The position numbers and the translations under genes are program-made. Positions 18,197 to 26,470 of a DNA stretch of 64,000 nt are shown here, in pieces; the first letter of the stretch is position 1; every line of letters starts with the position of its first letter. Below the pieces are notes generated by a model that ran no database searches, was not told the DNA's origin, and saw only the letters and a list, made by a program, of their open reading frames with translations. This stretch comes from Pseudomonadota bacterium (GTDB lineage: Bacteria > Pseudomonadota > Alphaproteobacteria > Sphingomonadales > Sphingomonadaceae): assembly GCA_023418595.1 (NCBI GenBank), contig JAEZZI010000006.1, positions 1 through 64,000 on the forward strand, given 5' to 3'.

Positions 18197-19237
18197 TCAG
18201 TCCCGCTCGTAGGGGCGGACTTTCATGCCCTCTTCGAGATTGGGCACGCCTGCGGCCACGATCAGGTCTCCGCGGCCGATGCCGGCCGTCACGGGCAGCA
18301 TGCCGCCTGCACCCTTGCCCACCGTCACCTGGCGCTGGGCGATGACCCCGGTTCTGCGGTCAACGCGCCAAACGAAAGTCTTCTCGTCACGCCCAACGAT
18401 TGCCTCCAGCGGAACGGTCAGCGTGTCGGCATCGTCGGTTTCGAGCTCGACATGCAATGTTCCCGTCATGCCCGGCAGGATCAGCGCGCTGGAGGGCGGA
18501 TCGAACAGGAACGTCGCCTCGTAGGTCAGCGATTGGCGCGTTGCGTCAGTGGCAAAAGAACCGAACCTGGCGGCGAACCGCCTCTCCGGAAGGCTGTCGA
18601 GCGCGATCGCCGCGTTGATCGGAGCCTGTTGCCCGGCATTGGCAACGATGGCCGAGGGAACCTGAACCACCGCCTTGGCGGAACCGGCAGTCTGTAAGGT
18701 CACGACCGGCTGCTGCGGCGAGACATATTCGAACGGCTCGGTCAGTCGCCTGGCCACGCGGCCCGAAAAGGGGGCCCGCAAGACGGTCTTCTCCAATTGC
18801 TCGCGCGCATTGTCGAGTTCGGCTCGCGCCGTGTCGCGCTGCGTTTCGCGCTGAACGTGCACTGCGCGAGGGATCGCCCCCTCTCCGACCAGTGCATCGG
18901 CGCGCAGGAATGCGTCCTGCGCAGCCTCGTACTGTTCGCGCGCCTGAACCAATTGGTTGCGCGCGATGGTCTGGTCGAGCTGCGCGATCACCGTGCCGGC
19001 TCTGACGAAATCGCCCTGATCCACCGTCAGCCGGACGATCTTACCTGGCACGTCGAAGGTTAGATCCGAAGATGTCGTCGCTTCGATGATCGCGGGAAAC
19101 TCATAGGTCCTAGCCTGCCCGCCTGCCATCACGGTGTAGAGTTTGACCGGACGCCGATCGGCCTCCTCAGGAACGGAAGGCTCAGCACAGCTTGCCACGA
19201 GGCATGCCAGAAGCAGCGAAACGAAAATGCGAGACAT
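18197..19237 (-). CDS. RND periplasmic adaptor (membrane fusion protein), lipoprotein
   Basis: The 346-residue adaptor starts MSRIFVSLLLACLVASCAE, with the lipid-attachment Cys at about residue 17. It shows a barrel-sandwich lipoyl half (VPGKIVRLTVDQGDFVRAGT), a helical hairpin and the matching half (LRAPFSGRVARRLTEPF). It connects the RND pump to its outer-membrane channel. The start at 19237 is preferred over one 18 codons upstream, which would disrupt the signal peptide. It is the first gene of the minus-strand operon adaptor-pump-channel-patatin-SDR. Confidence 0.9.
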   Translation of the reverse strand: MSRIFVSLLLACLVASCAEPSVPEEADRRPVKLYTVMAGGQARTYEFPAIIEATTSSDLTFDVPGKIVRLTVDQGDFVRAGTVIAQLDQTIARNQLVQAREQYEAAQDAFLRADALVGEGAIPRAVHVQRETQRDTARAELDNAREQLEKTVLRAPFSGRVARRLTEPFEYVSPQQPVVTLQTAGSAKAVVQVPSAIVANAGQQAPINAAIALDSLPERRFAARFGSFATDATRQSLTYEATFLFDPPSSALILPGMTGTLHVELETDDADTLTVPLEAIVGRDEKTFVWRVDRRTGVIAQRQVTVGKGAGGMLPVTAGIGRGDLIVAAGVPNLEEGMKVRPYERD

Positions 19238-19311
19238 AGGTGTTTCGGACCTGACGATCAAACAGCATGAATGTCGATAAACGGCGAGCATTTAATGGAA
19301 CTCGTTCGTTT

Positions 19312-19330
19312 ACATATCACGCTAATATGT
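19312..19330. promoter_or_regulatory. Inverted repeat upstream of the RND operon
   Basis: ACATAT, seven bases, ATATGT, 75 bp upstream of the adaptor start. AT-rich palindromes of this kind serve TetR-family repressors of RND pumps. Function is inferred from position; the remainder of 19238-19538 holds no credible gene. Confidence 0.5.
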
Positions 19331-19538
19331 GATGTGAAGCGCAAAATGCGAAGGTAAGAATGGTGGGCGAACGCAGGCAAACAAGCGCAGCGTGGTGTCG
19401 CGAGCGGAAACTCGCGGCTTGATCAAAAAAATTCTCATCGATGAATAGCGCAGAAAAGTCGTCACTTCGCGAGCAAGAGTGACTCCGCGGGAAGCGCGGC
19501 GACCCTTTTACTCGCTCTGACCAGCTTCGTGGCAATGA

Positions 19539-19844
19539 TCACTTCATCCCCGGGTGTATCCCTGTCATTTCAAACGACGGCAAGGGCTCGAATCTCTCAT
19601 CGGTCACCGCAAGCTGGGATACGCCCGCCAGATTGTACCCACCCAACGTGGGCTCCTCGTCAAATCTGCGGCTCCTCTCTGCATTGAAAGCGGCAAAAAA
19701 GAGCGAGCGCTTGCGGACGAGAACTTGGTGGGGCGACAGCCGCAGTGCGCCACCATTGAACGTCGCATGGATTGTTCGACAGTTGCTGATTGTTTCTCCG
19801 AGAAGTTCCATTTTTTTCGCCTGAATCTGCGGGTCTTTGCGCAT
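19539..19844 (-). CDS. Hypothetical protein with a short beta-rich WYL-like segment
   Basis: About 101 residues. From residue 19 on it reads ISNCRTIHATFNGGALRLSPH, then VRKRSLFFAAFN and EEPTLGGYNLAGVSQL. This resembles the small SH3-like beta-barrel proteins related to WYL domains found in sphingomonads: a charged strand, an 'APH'-like turn, and a 'LAGLS' strand. The start is uncertain (GTG 19847, ATG 19844 or ATG 19811), none with a strong Shine-Dalgarno. It lies last in a same-strand row of small genes. Function unknown. Confidence 0.5.
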   Translation of the reverse strand: MRKDPQIQAKKMELLGETISNCRTIHATFNGGALRLSPHQVLVRKRSLFFAAFNAERSRRFDEEPTLGGYNLAGVSQLAVTDERFEPLPSFEMTGIHPGMK

Positions 19845-19955
19845 CACAGCAATCTGCGCCCGGCGGGTATGAAATTGAGTCGCTGCGGTAGAGCTCGTTG
19901 GTCAGCTTTTGAACTTTTCATTCCTGCGACCGGACCGACAGCAACCGGCCCAAAT

Positions 19956-20498
19956 TCAGCCCGCCCGTTCGTAGGCCTCGCTAACCCACGCTTTCACCTC
20001 GCCGTCAAAGTCCGACGTGGTTTCAAGACGGACCCTATGGCTGCACATGGCATTGTAAGTTTCGAGGCGGCCTCCGGCCGGATCGCCTTTCAATGCCAGA
20101 CCAAGATCTATGCGGGTCTTCATCGCGGGAGTGACCAGTGCAAACTGCTTCTTGCGACGCAGGCTGACGCTGGCCTTTTTCGGCGCGATCTCGACGTCGC
20201 CACCCAGCGATTGCGCGAATGCGACGATATCTTCGTAGATAGGCCTGAGCGAAGCCTTTGCACCAGAGTATTGTTCGGCGACCGGGTGGGACGGCTGCTC
20301 GGTCTCAAGCGCCTTGCTCGCGATTAGATTGGCGTAACCATGGCCGACATCGTGCGCAGACTTAAGCAATTTCACCATCGGGCCGTGTTTCGCCAGATCG
20401 GTTTTCGCGAGCAAGGCGAGCCATTGCTCCAAAGTCTTGCCCGTCTTTTCAGGCATGTTCGCCACCATCGATGCGACTTGTTCTTCAGGGGAAGCCAT
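19956..20498 (-). CDS. DUF4287/DUF5655 protein
   Basis: The 180-residue protein has an N-terminal DUF4287-like helix pair (NMPEKTGKTLEQWLALLAK and KHGPMVKLLKSAHDVGHGYA). Its C-terminal DUF5655-like part (IYEDIVAFAQSLGGDVEIAP, then RRKKQFALVTPAMKTRIDLG) is of the type also found beside transport and stress genes. No enzyme activity is established for the family. GAGGAAA precedes the ATG. It stands about 90 bp downstream of the lipoprotein gene in a same-strand group. Confidence 0.82.
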   Translation of the reverse strand: MASPEEQVASMVANMPEKTGKTLEQWLALLAKTDLAKHGPMVKLLKSAHDVGHGYANLIASKALETEQPSHPVAEQYSGAKASLRPIYEDIVAFAQSLGGDVEIAPKKASVSLRRKKQFALVTPAMKTRIDLGLALKGDPAGGRLETYNAMCSHRVRLETTSDFDGEVKAWVSEAYERAG

Positions 20499-20586
20499 CG
20501 TGCATTTCCTCTCTGCTCATTCGTTCTGCGGATGCGACTTTGAAAGTTTGCTCAATCTCGAAGGTCGATGGGTATTCTTTCGCCTG

Positions 20587-21057
20587 TCAAAGGCTCGGCC
20601 TCGGCAAGAAGGTCTCCTCGCCAACCTGCAATTCGACGAGCTCGATACGAATTGCGTTTGTATCGAGCGCGCGGACCCCGCCTCGCCCACCAAGCGCATG
20701 TCCAAGAAGCGTGAGCCCAATGCTGGCCGGATCGGGATCGAGGGCCTCGACCGCATAGGTACGCGCGCGTTCTGCGACGTATCTATCTGAGACGCTGCTG
20801 CCGATCTGCACGCGTTCGGTCCTGAACCCATCGAGGGCGATCGTGATCTCTCCGCCCAAGCTTCTCAACAAGGGGAGGGAGCACGGCGTCCGACAGCTTT
20901 GGCCATGTCCATTGGACGCGATCGCTGAAGAGGGAAGGGTAGCGACATGAACCGCTTCGGCAGGAGCCAGCGCATTACCTTTCACCCCTTGCATCTTCGC
21001 GCACCCGCCAAGGGCAAGAGCCATTCCAAATGCCGCGAGGCTCATGGCAAGTTTCAT
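20587..21057 (-). CDS. Predicted lipoprotein with a PEGA-like repeat
   Basis: The 156-residue protein begins MKLAMSLAAFGMALALGGCAK, a lipoprotein signal with Cys at 19. The middle (GHGQSCRTPCSLPLLRSLGG, then ITIALDGFRTERVQI) resembles the small beta-sandwich PEGA domain found on envelope proteins. Its ATG overlaps the stop of the upstream gene by four bases (ATGA). Its function is unknown; context suggests an envelope role. Confidence 0.7.
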   Translation of the reverse strand: MKLAMSLAAFGMALALGGCAKMQGVKGNALAPAEAVHVATLPSSAIASNGHGQSCRTPCSLPLLRSLGGEITIALDGFRTERVQIGSSVSDRYVAERARTYAVEALDPDPASIGLTLLGHALGGRGGVRALDTNAIRIELVELQVGEETFLPRPSL

Positions 21058-21572
21058 GATGCGGCTCCATCACGCTCGAACTGCATGGACCAAAGGGGGC
21101 GCCAGCCCTCGGACGTTTCCTGCTCGGTTGTCATGGAATAGCTGCCATCGCCGGTCCGGCGCATTATACTGCGCATAACGATCGTTTGTCCCTCGGCTGT
21201 CGTGTGGGTCTCGCCGGGAAACTCGATGCGGTCGTCAAGCACGAGGACGCGACCCTCGCTGATCCCGCCGAGCGAGTTGTAATAGGTGTAGCCGAGATGC
21301 CCGCTTGCCGGATCGACACCGTATATTGTCTCACCTGAGTAGGGTTGTTCGCGCCCTTCCACCACGTGGACATCGCGGATGAATGCATCCCCAAGCATCT
21401 CATCCCAGCAATGCGTATCGGTCGCCCCGCCGTCCGGGAAAGTCGCTGTCCAGCAGCTGCCTGCGAGAAAACGCAGCGCTTCGAGATCGTTTGACCGGTT
21501 GGCTTCCTCTGCGAGAGAGCTCGCCGCGCCGCAAGCGAGAGCCAAAGCCAAACCGAGTTTTGCGGTTTTCAT
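21054..21572 (-). CDS. Secreted lipocalin-like protein (DUF1579-type)
   Basis: The 172-residue protein has a cleavable signal peptide (MKTAKLGLALALACGAASSLA) and a beta-rich body with a FLAGSCWTATFPDG start and regular strands such as TIYGVDPASGHLGYTYYN. This is the shape of small lipocalin-like proteins found beside DUF1579 families. Cysteines at about residues 41 and 55 could form a disulfide. It is 5 bp downstream of the DUF1761 gene and overlaps the lipoprotein gene. No ligand is known. Confidence 0.7.
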   Translation of the reverse strand: MKTAKLGLALALACGAASSLAEEANRSNDLEALRFLAGSCWTATFPDGGATDTHCWDEMLGDAFIRDVHVVEGREQPYSGETIYGVDPASGHLGYTYYNSLGGISEGRVLVLDDRIEFPGETHTTAEGQTIVMRSIMRRTGDGSYSMTTEQETSEGWRPLWSMQFERDGAAS

Positions 21573-21577
21573 ATGCG

Positions 21578-21973
21578 TTACCCCATGAGACCGAAGATGA
21601 GACCGAACAGCGCGAACTGAAGTGTCGCGTAGCCGCCATTGATCAACCAGTGGCCGAGTGGGCGCTGTTCAAACAGGTAGATGATCCCGAGCGTAGCGGC
21701 GACCCAAGCCAGCCCCGCTGAAACGCCAGCACCGATCGCGAAGCTTAAATCAGGTTGCGGTCCTAGGAACTCGCCGAAGATGAACGCAGCAACAAGTGCA
21801 AGGAGGAACGCGAGGCTGAATATCTTCGCCTGGTTCTGCGATTCTAGCTGCTCGTCCGTGATCCCGGCTCGCGTTTGCCAGGCCTTTGCGAAGATCAGGC
21901 CGTACCATAGGCCGCCTAGGAAAAACGCCGAGACCGCCGCCGCGAGCACAGCCCAGATATTTGCTTCAACCAT
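21578..21973 (-). CDS. DUF1761 membrane protein
   Basis: The 131-residue protein has four hydrophobic segments (WAVLAAAVSAFFLGGLWYG, FSLAFLLALVAAFIFGEFL, an AGVSAGLAWVAATLGIIYLF segment and a final one). The opening W-x-A-V-x-x-A and G-x-L-W-Y-G match the DUF1761 family of unknown function. It is the second gene after the TetR regulator on the minus strand and lies 27 bp from it. Confidence 0.85.
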   Translation of the reverse strand: MVEANIWAVLAAAVSAFFLGGLWYGLIFAKAWQTRAGITDEQLESQNQAKIFSLAFLLALVAAFIFGEFLGPQPDLSFAIGAGVSAGLAWVAATLGIIYLFEQRPLGHWLINGGYATLQFALFGLIFGLMG

Positions 21974-22000
21974 TCAACTACCCCCTTTTTACGTCGTGAA

Positions 22001-22603
22001 TTAGCTGTCCTGCATCGCACGCTGCTTCATCAGCAGGTCGAGATGTTCGCGCAAAACCTCGATGTTGCGATCGAACAGACCGATGTCCTGCGCCGTTCGC
22101 GCCTGCATGATCGCACCTTCCATGATTGTCAGGATAAACTCGGCGAGTGCCGTTCGATCGAGGTCGCGCGGGAAACGGTTCGCTGCATCGGTCAGGCAAC
22201 CCTCGACGGCACCGACCCAGTTGCGAAAGTTGCGATCAATGAGTTCACGCACGCGCGGATCAGGCTCGTGCAGTTCCAGTGCCAGACTGCCGATCGGACA
22301 GCCATACTGGTAGTCCGTTGTCAGAAGATGCGTGCGATATCCGTTCAGCAGCGCGAAAATCTTCTCGATCGGGTCCTCGACCCCTTCCCACGCGTGATCG
22401 AGCAGGCCGACATCGATCTCATCGCGATAGGTCTCAAGCACCGCGATGAGCACGTCCTGCTTACCCGGAAAGAAGTGATAAAGACTTCCCGAGTGGACCT
22501 GCGTTCTGCTGAGAATGTCCGAGATCGAGGTCGAATTGTATCCTTTGACCCAGAACAGATCCATGGCCGCGCGGATGATCTTGTCGCGTGTTGCGCTGTT
22601 CAT
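22001..22603 (-). CDS. TetR/AcrR-family regulator
   Basis: The 200-residue protein has an N-terminal helix-turn-helix (AMDLFWVKGYNSTSISDIL, then HSGSLYHFFPGKQDVLIA) and a C-terminal TetR_C domain like those of the Bm3R1/AcuR group, with the YGCPIGSLALEL motif common to that group. It heads the minus-strand group DUF1761, DUF1579-type, lipoprotein. GGAGGC precedes the ATG. An inverted repeat about 45 bp upstream is a candidate operator. The inducer is unknown. Confidence 0.88.
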   Translation of the reverse strand: MNSATRDKIIRAAMDLFWVKGYNSTSISDILSRTQVHSGSLYHFFPGKQDVLIAVLETYRDEIDVGLLDHAWEGVEDPIEKIFALLNGYRTHLLTTDYQYGCPIGSLALELHEPDPRVRELIDRNFRNWVGAVEGCLTDAANRFPRDLDRTALAEFILTIMEGAIMQARTAQDIGLFDRNIEVLREHLDLLMKQRAMQDS

Positions 22604-22986
22604 AATGCCTCCATAGCTAACTTGATTGATTGTTCAACCAATTATTTGATTGAGCGATCAACTCACTCGCGTTTGTACGAGGTTTCATCTAGTAAGGTCC
22701 AAACGTCACGGTTGCCTCACCGGCACGTTCGTCAATTCTCGAATGTCAGGTTTTTCGGGCCTCCCGATCACAAGCGGACAGACCGCTTTCGGCCCAATTT
22801 CAGCCATTTCGTGCGCGTTCACATCGGATGACAATTTTTGGGCCGCTTTCGGACCGGCCGCTTCCAGAACACCAATCGGCATAGCCGACCTCCGATGCTA
22901 GGTGGAGGTTGCTTGCGGTCGCTCATTGAGCTTGGTTCTTGCTTGTTGCTGAAGGACGAGGTATCTCGTTGCCAACAACAAGATTG
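22604..22986. other. Divergent intergenic region between TetR and the MerR-like gene
   Basis: Holds the divergent promoters expected for the two operons, the inverted repeat at 22646, and around 22755-22870 a block with the AAGCGGAC and CCGCTTTCGG words that recur in the island's spacers. A TTG at 22969 with AGGACGAGG before it is an alternative start for the next gene. Confidence 0.5.
22646..22661. promoter_or_regulatory. Candidate TetR operator
   Basis: TTGAT, six bases, ATCAA, preceded by the similar half-sites TTGATTGATTG and TTCAACC at 22622-22640. It sits 43 bp upstream of the tetR start. TTGAT/ATCAA arms are common for repressors of this group; assignment is inference. Confidence 0.5.
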
Positions 22987-23478
22987 ATGGTGATGGTGCC
23001 GGTAAACTACACCCCTGGTCAGCTTCGACATGCAGTCGGTATCAGCCAAGAAACCTATCGTCATTGGAAGAAGACGCTTGGTCCCTTGCGACGCGAGGCG
23101 GGGCATAGCCCCTGCTTCACGGCTGGAGACTTAGTCGCCACCGCAGTCGTAAAGATTCTCGTGGCTGACTATGGTATACGCGTCAGCACGCTCTCTTCAG
23201 TTGCCGAGGGCGTGTTTGGTGAATGCAATTCCCGTTCGTGGCCTATGCTCGAACGTAGTTTGCTGATGCTTAATATCGCGGGCGACAGCGTGTCGATCCA
23301 ATCCGAGTGCGGCGGGCTAATGTTCGATGGCCCCGCGATGGTTGTGCCGCTCGGGACATTGATCGCGAGCCTTCGCCGCACCCTACTTGCAGGCGATGGC
23401 GATGGCCAAGAGGCACTTCGCTTCCCGCCAGTCGTCCAGCCGACGAATCCTTTACAGCGAAGGGCGGGCCAGGCGTGA
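22987..23478 (+). CDS. MerR-like helix-turn-helix protein, first gene of the methyltransferase/PIN module
   Basis: About 163 residues. The N-terminal half follows the MerR pattern: NYTPGQLRHAVGISQETYRH, then W-K-K-x-L, a basic stretch, and FTAGDLVATAVVKILVADYG. The second half has no recognised domain. MerR-like proteins bind operator DNA between promoter elements, so it probably regulates the two genes after it. The ATG at 22987 is used; a TTG 18 bases upstream has a better Shine-Dalgarno (AGGACGAGG at seven bases) and may be the true start. Its TGA overlaps the GTG of the methyltransferase. Confidence 0.68.
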   Translation: MVMVPVNYTPGQLRHAVGISQETYRHWKKTLGPLRREAGHSPCFTAGDLVATAVVKILVADYGIRVSTLSSVAEGVFGECNSRSWPMLERSLLMLNIAGDSVSIQSECGGLMFDGPAMVVPLGTLIASLRRTLLAGDGDGQEALRFPPVVQPTNPLQRRAGQA

Positions 23479-25964
23479 TTCCTTTCGATCTTTTCGCTCA
23501 AGCTGCGGAAGCTACAGGCTACCGGCGGGAAGCGCTGGTGCGCGACTATGCGTTCGCCGATGTGCTCGCTACCGAAGTCGGCACTCGCAGAGTGCCATTT
23601 GCCGCCTTCACGCAGACCCCACCCTCCTACCGATCAGCAGCGCTCGCCGTGGTCGAACGGGGATCGGAGAGCGACATTGAAACTGTGGAGGCGTATCGCT
23701 CGCTGGGCGCCCCCCTATTGTTCGTGATCGCTGACAAAGACGTCTCTGTGTGGCAGGTCCGTGCTGGGGGAGCACCACGTCGGCTCGATCATGTCAGTCT
23801 GAGCGACGTTCCCGCGCTTTTCGAGCGAAACCGCGACGATTGGCAGCCTGACGTAATCCACCGCGCCAAGTCGATCGGTTCGATCGACCGCGCTTATCAG
23901 CGTGATTTTGTCGATCTTGGGCTACTGGCAGCAGTCGAGGGCGAGATTCACGTCAAGCTCGATCAGCTGCTTATCGACACGATGCAGGCGGCGCACCAAG
24001 TTGCGGGCGACGCGCTGAACGATCCCAGGCAGTTGTTCCGCATCGTCTTCCGGTTGCTCGCGGCCAAGGTGCTGCAGGATCGCGAGCACACTTACGCTAC
24101 GTCTTGGGATCCAACCGACCTTCTCTCAGTGCTTCGCGCGATCGAGTCCTATTATTCGCTGCCGGCAGTGCTGGCCGGCAAAGGCGCGGCTGAGCTGGCC
24201 CCTTATGCCGCCGCATGGGCAATCCTGCGCGAGGGCATCAGCTTCTCGAACATTTCTTCGGAGGATCTTGCCTTCGTCTACGAGAACACATTCGTCACAC
24301 CCGAAATTCGTCGACAACTCGGCACCCACAGTACGCCACGTCAACTTGCGGAATATGCGGTATCCCGGCTAGAGTTGCATCGGTTCGCACCCGAGACATT
24401 GACGATCTACGAGCCATTCACGGGTGCCGGCGTCTTCCTCGTCTCCGCCCTGCGCCATCTGCGCGACCTCCTCCCAGGCGAATGGAGCGACCAGGAGCGT
24501 CACCAGTTCCTCGTGCAACGTTTAGCTGGCGACGAATATGATCCATTCGCCTGCGAGGTGGCGACGCTCTCCCTAATTCTCGCTGACTATCCAAACCAAA
24601 ACGGCTGGCACATCAACGAGCGCGACTTATTCGCTGATGGGGTGCTGGCCGAAAGGTTACGCGACCAAGCGGTGATCCTGTGCAATCCGCCATTCGAGGC
24701 GTTTAATCAGGACGATCGCGATACCTATGCATTGGCGAGTCAGACCTATTCGAAGCCAGTCGCGGTACTAGACGCCGCGCTTGCTGCGCGACCACGCGCG
24801 CTCGCTTTCGTGCTGCCGCGGCCGTTCATCCAAGATCGGCAGTTTGCCGAGCAGCGCCGACAAATCGAGGCGCTCTATGGATCGATTGAGTTGGTCGAAC
24901 TGCCCGACCGGATCTTCGGGGCAGCGGTTATCGAATCGGCGCTCCTGATCGCCCGTGACCTGCGGCCGGTGCAAACGAAGACAATCGCTCTCCTGTCGAC
25001 AGAGGTCGCCGATCGAGACCGCCTTGCCTTCCTCAAGACAGGCAAGGTGACGGTGCAGCGCACTCTAGAACGCCAGGTCAGCGAGCCGGCCCAAGGCGAC
25101 CTGTGGATTCCGCCGCTGCATACGCTGTGGTCGCACCTTGCCCCCAATCCAACGCTTGGGGAGAGACTTAAAGTTCATCGCGGCATTGAGTGGAATTACG
25201 CCCAAGATCAAGCTTGGAGCCGTGACGAGCAGCCGGGCTATCGACGCGGTTTCGCCAATGCACGCGGCTTGAAGCAATTTGTGCTGCCGCAATCGGTTTG
25301 GCTTGATTGCCGTCCAGAGTTGCTACGGGGCAAAGCGATCGATCATCCTTGGGACAAACCGAAACTGATGGCCAATGCCGGACGCCTCAGCCGAGGCCCT
25401 TGGCGGATCGCCGCAACTCCCGATCACTGCGGTCTCGTCGGCTCGCAGCAATGGTTTGGCATGTGGCCTCACGGGAACGCAAATGACGGCGATCTCGCCG
25501 CACTCGCTGCGATCATAAACGGGCCGGTCGCCAATGCCTATCTCGCGGTACATTCGCCGGCGAAGGGTATCCGTATTTCGGCGGTTAACGCGATCCCAAT
25601 GCCCGCAGCGCTCCCCAACGTCGCCGAGCTGATTGCCGATTATCGGCGGCTTCTGACGGGCGCTGAACTGTTGAGTGATCGTGACAGTCGTTTGAGTGAG
25701 TTGCTAGTCGAGATCGATGCGCGGGTTCTCGAAGCCTATGACCTGCCGCCCCGGCTTGAGCGCGATCTGCTCGACTATTTTGGCGGCGCAGAGCGACCGG
25801 TGCTGCATGACTGGAGCAACTGGAATCTGCTCTATCCGACGCCTGGCCTGACACTCGCCGAGCGGCTGTCCGGCAAATTCCGACCGGGCAGGAATTGGAT
25901 TGGCAAGCTGTTCAAGCCGTTGCCGCCGAAGGAAGCTGAGTTGCTGCGAGCCTATGGGGTCTGA
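23475..25964 (+). CDS. N6-adenine DNA methyltransferase with target-recognition domain (type IIG/solitary candidate)
   Basis: 829 residues from a GTG that overlaps the upstream stop (GTGA). The SAM-binding motif I reads Y-E-P-F-T-G-A-G at about 312-319 and the catalytic motif N-P-P-F is at 404-407, as in gamma-class adenine methyltransferases. The C-terminal third has the look of a target-recognition domain (LKVHRGIEWNYAQDQAW, and near the end HSPAKGIRISAVNAIPMP). The first 300 residues are unusual: a beta-rich part (LGAPLLFVIADKDVSVWQV) followed by helices. No clear PD-(D/E)xK nuclease motif could be read, so cleavage activity is not shown. Flanked by a regulator and a PIN nuclease within a tRNA-targeted island. 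Confidence 0.85.
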   Translation: MIPFDLFAQAAEATGYRREALVRDYAFADVLATEVGTRRVPFAAFTQTPPSYRSAALAVVERGSESDIETVEAYRSLGAPLLFVIADKDVSVWQVRAGGAPRRLDHVSLSDVPALFERNRDDWQPDVIHRAKSIGSIDRAYQRDFVDLGLLAAVEGEIHVKLDQLLIDTMQAAHQVAGDALNDPRQLFRIVFRLLAAKVLQDREHTYATSWDPTDLLSVLRAIESYYSLPAVLAGKGAAELAPYAAAWAILREGISFSNISSEDLAFVYENTFVTPEIRRQLGTHSTPRQLAEYAVSRLELHRFAPETLTIYEPFTGAGVFLVSALRHLRDLLPGEWSDQERHQFLVQRLAGDEYDPFACEVATLSLILADYPNQNGWHINERDLFADGVLAERLRDQAVILCNPPFEAFNQDDRDTYALASQTYSKPVAVLDAALAARPRALAFVLPRPFIQDRQFAEQRRQIEALYGSIELVELPDRIFGAAVIESALLIARDLRPVQTKTIALLSTEVADRDRLAFLKTGKVTVQRTLERQVSEPAQGDLWIPPLHTLWSHLAPNPTLGERLKVHRGIEWNYAQDQAWSRDEQPGYRRGFANARGLKQFVLPQSVWLDCRPELLRGKAIDHPWDKPKLMANAGRLSRGPWRIAATPDHCGLVGSQQWFGMWPHGNANDGDLAALAAIINGPVANAYLAVHSPAKGIRISAVNAIPMPAALPNVAELIADYRRLLTGAELLSDRDSRLSELLVEIDARVLEAYDLPPRLERDLLDYFGGAERPVLHDWSNWNLLYPTPGLTLAERLSGKFRPGRNWIGKLFKPLPPKEAELLRAYGV

Positions 25965-25966
25965 GT

Positions 25967-26470
25967 GTGGCCGGCTATATTTATGACACATCGGTCCTGT
26001 CGGCGTTGCTCGATGACGCGCATCAGCGCCACGCCGACATTGCGCGCGCAGTTGCATCGGCGCCCGAGCGAGCGAGCCATTTCGTGTCTGCGGTGTCGCT
26101 TGCTGAGTTAACGTTCGGGGTGCGGATGAGCGAGGCATTCGCGCCAAGCCGCCTTCCCGCGCTTGAACAAATGTTGATCGAAGTGCGAGGCTATGGAGTG
26201 CTCGAGGTCGGACACCATACCGCGGCGGCCTATGCCGAGCTTAAGACCAACCTCGCCAAGCGCTATCTTCGCAAGGCGAACCGCCGCGATCGCCCTCGCT
26301 GGCTCGAAGAATGGCCGCTCAACAATCGCGGGCAACGCCTGCAAGTCGACGAGAACGACTTGTGGCTATGTGCCCAAGCTAAGGAAAGATCTTTGACCCT
26401 GATCACGGCAGATGGCGGCATTCAACGGATTGCTGATGCCGATCCAGAGGTAATTCTGCTACTGATTTAA
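25967..26470 (+). CDS. PIN-domain ribonuclease (VapC-like), no partner antitoxin visible
   Basis: 167 residues. The acidic catalytic residues of the PIN fold are present: D7 in Y-D-T-S-V-L, the Glu of S-L-A-E-L-T-F-G, the Asp of D-E-N-D-L-W and the last in I-T-A-D-G-G. An insert between the second and third (RRDRPRWLEEWPLNNRGQRL) is longer than in small VapC toxins. VapC-type proteins cut RNA and are normally held by a small antitoxin gene just upstream. Here the upstream gene is the methyltransferase, two bases before this GTG, and no antitoxin-sized ORF exists in the operon. Confidence 0.83.
   Translation: MAGYIYDTSVLSALLDDAHQRHADIARAVASAPERASHFVSAVSLAELTFGVRMSEAFAPSRLPALEQMLIEVRGYGVLEVGHHTAAAYAELKTNLAKRYLRKANRRDRPRWLEEWPLNNRGQRLQVDENDLWLCAQAKERSLTLITADGGIQRIADADPEVILLLI

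Noticed and set aside
25585..26470. A small antitoxin gene for the PIN protein
   Set aside because: The only frames beside or within this stretch are antisense shadows or the methyltransferase end; none has an antitoxin-like size and start.
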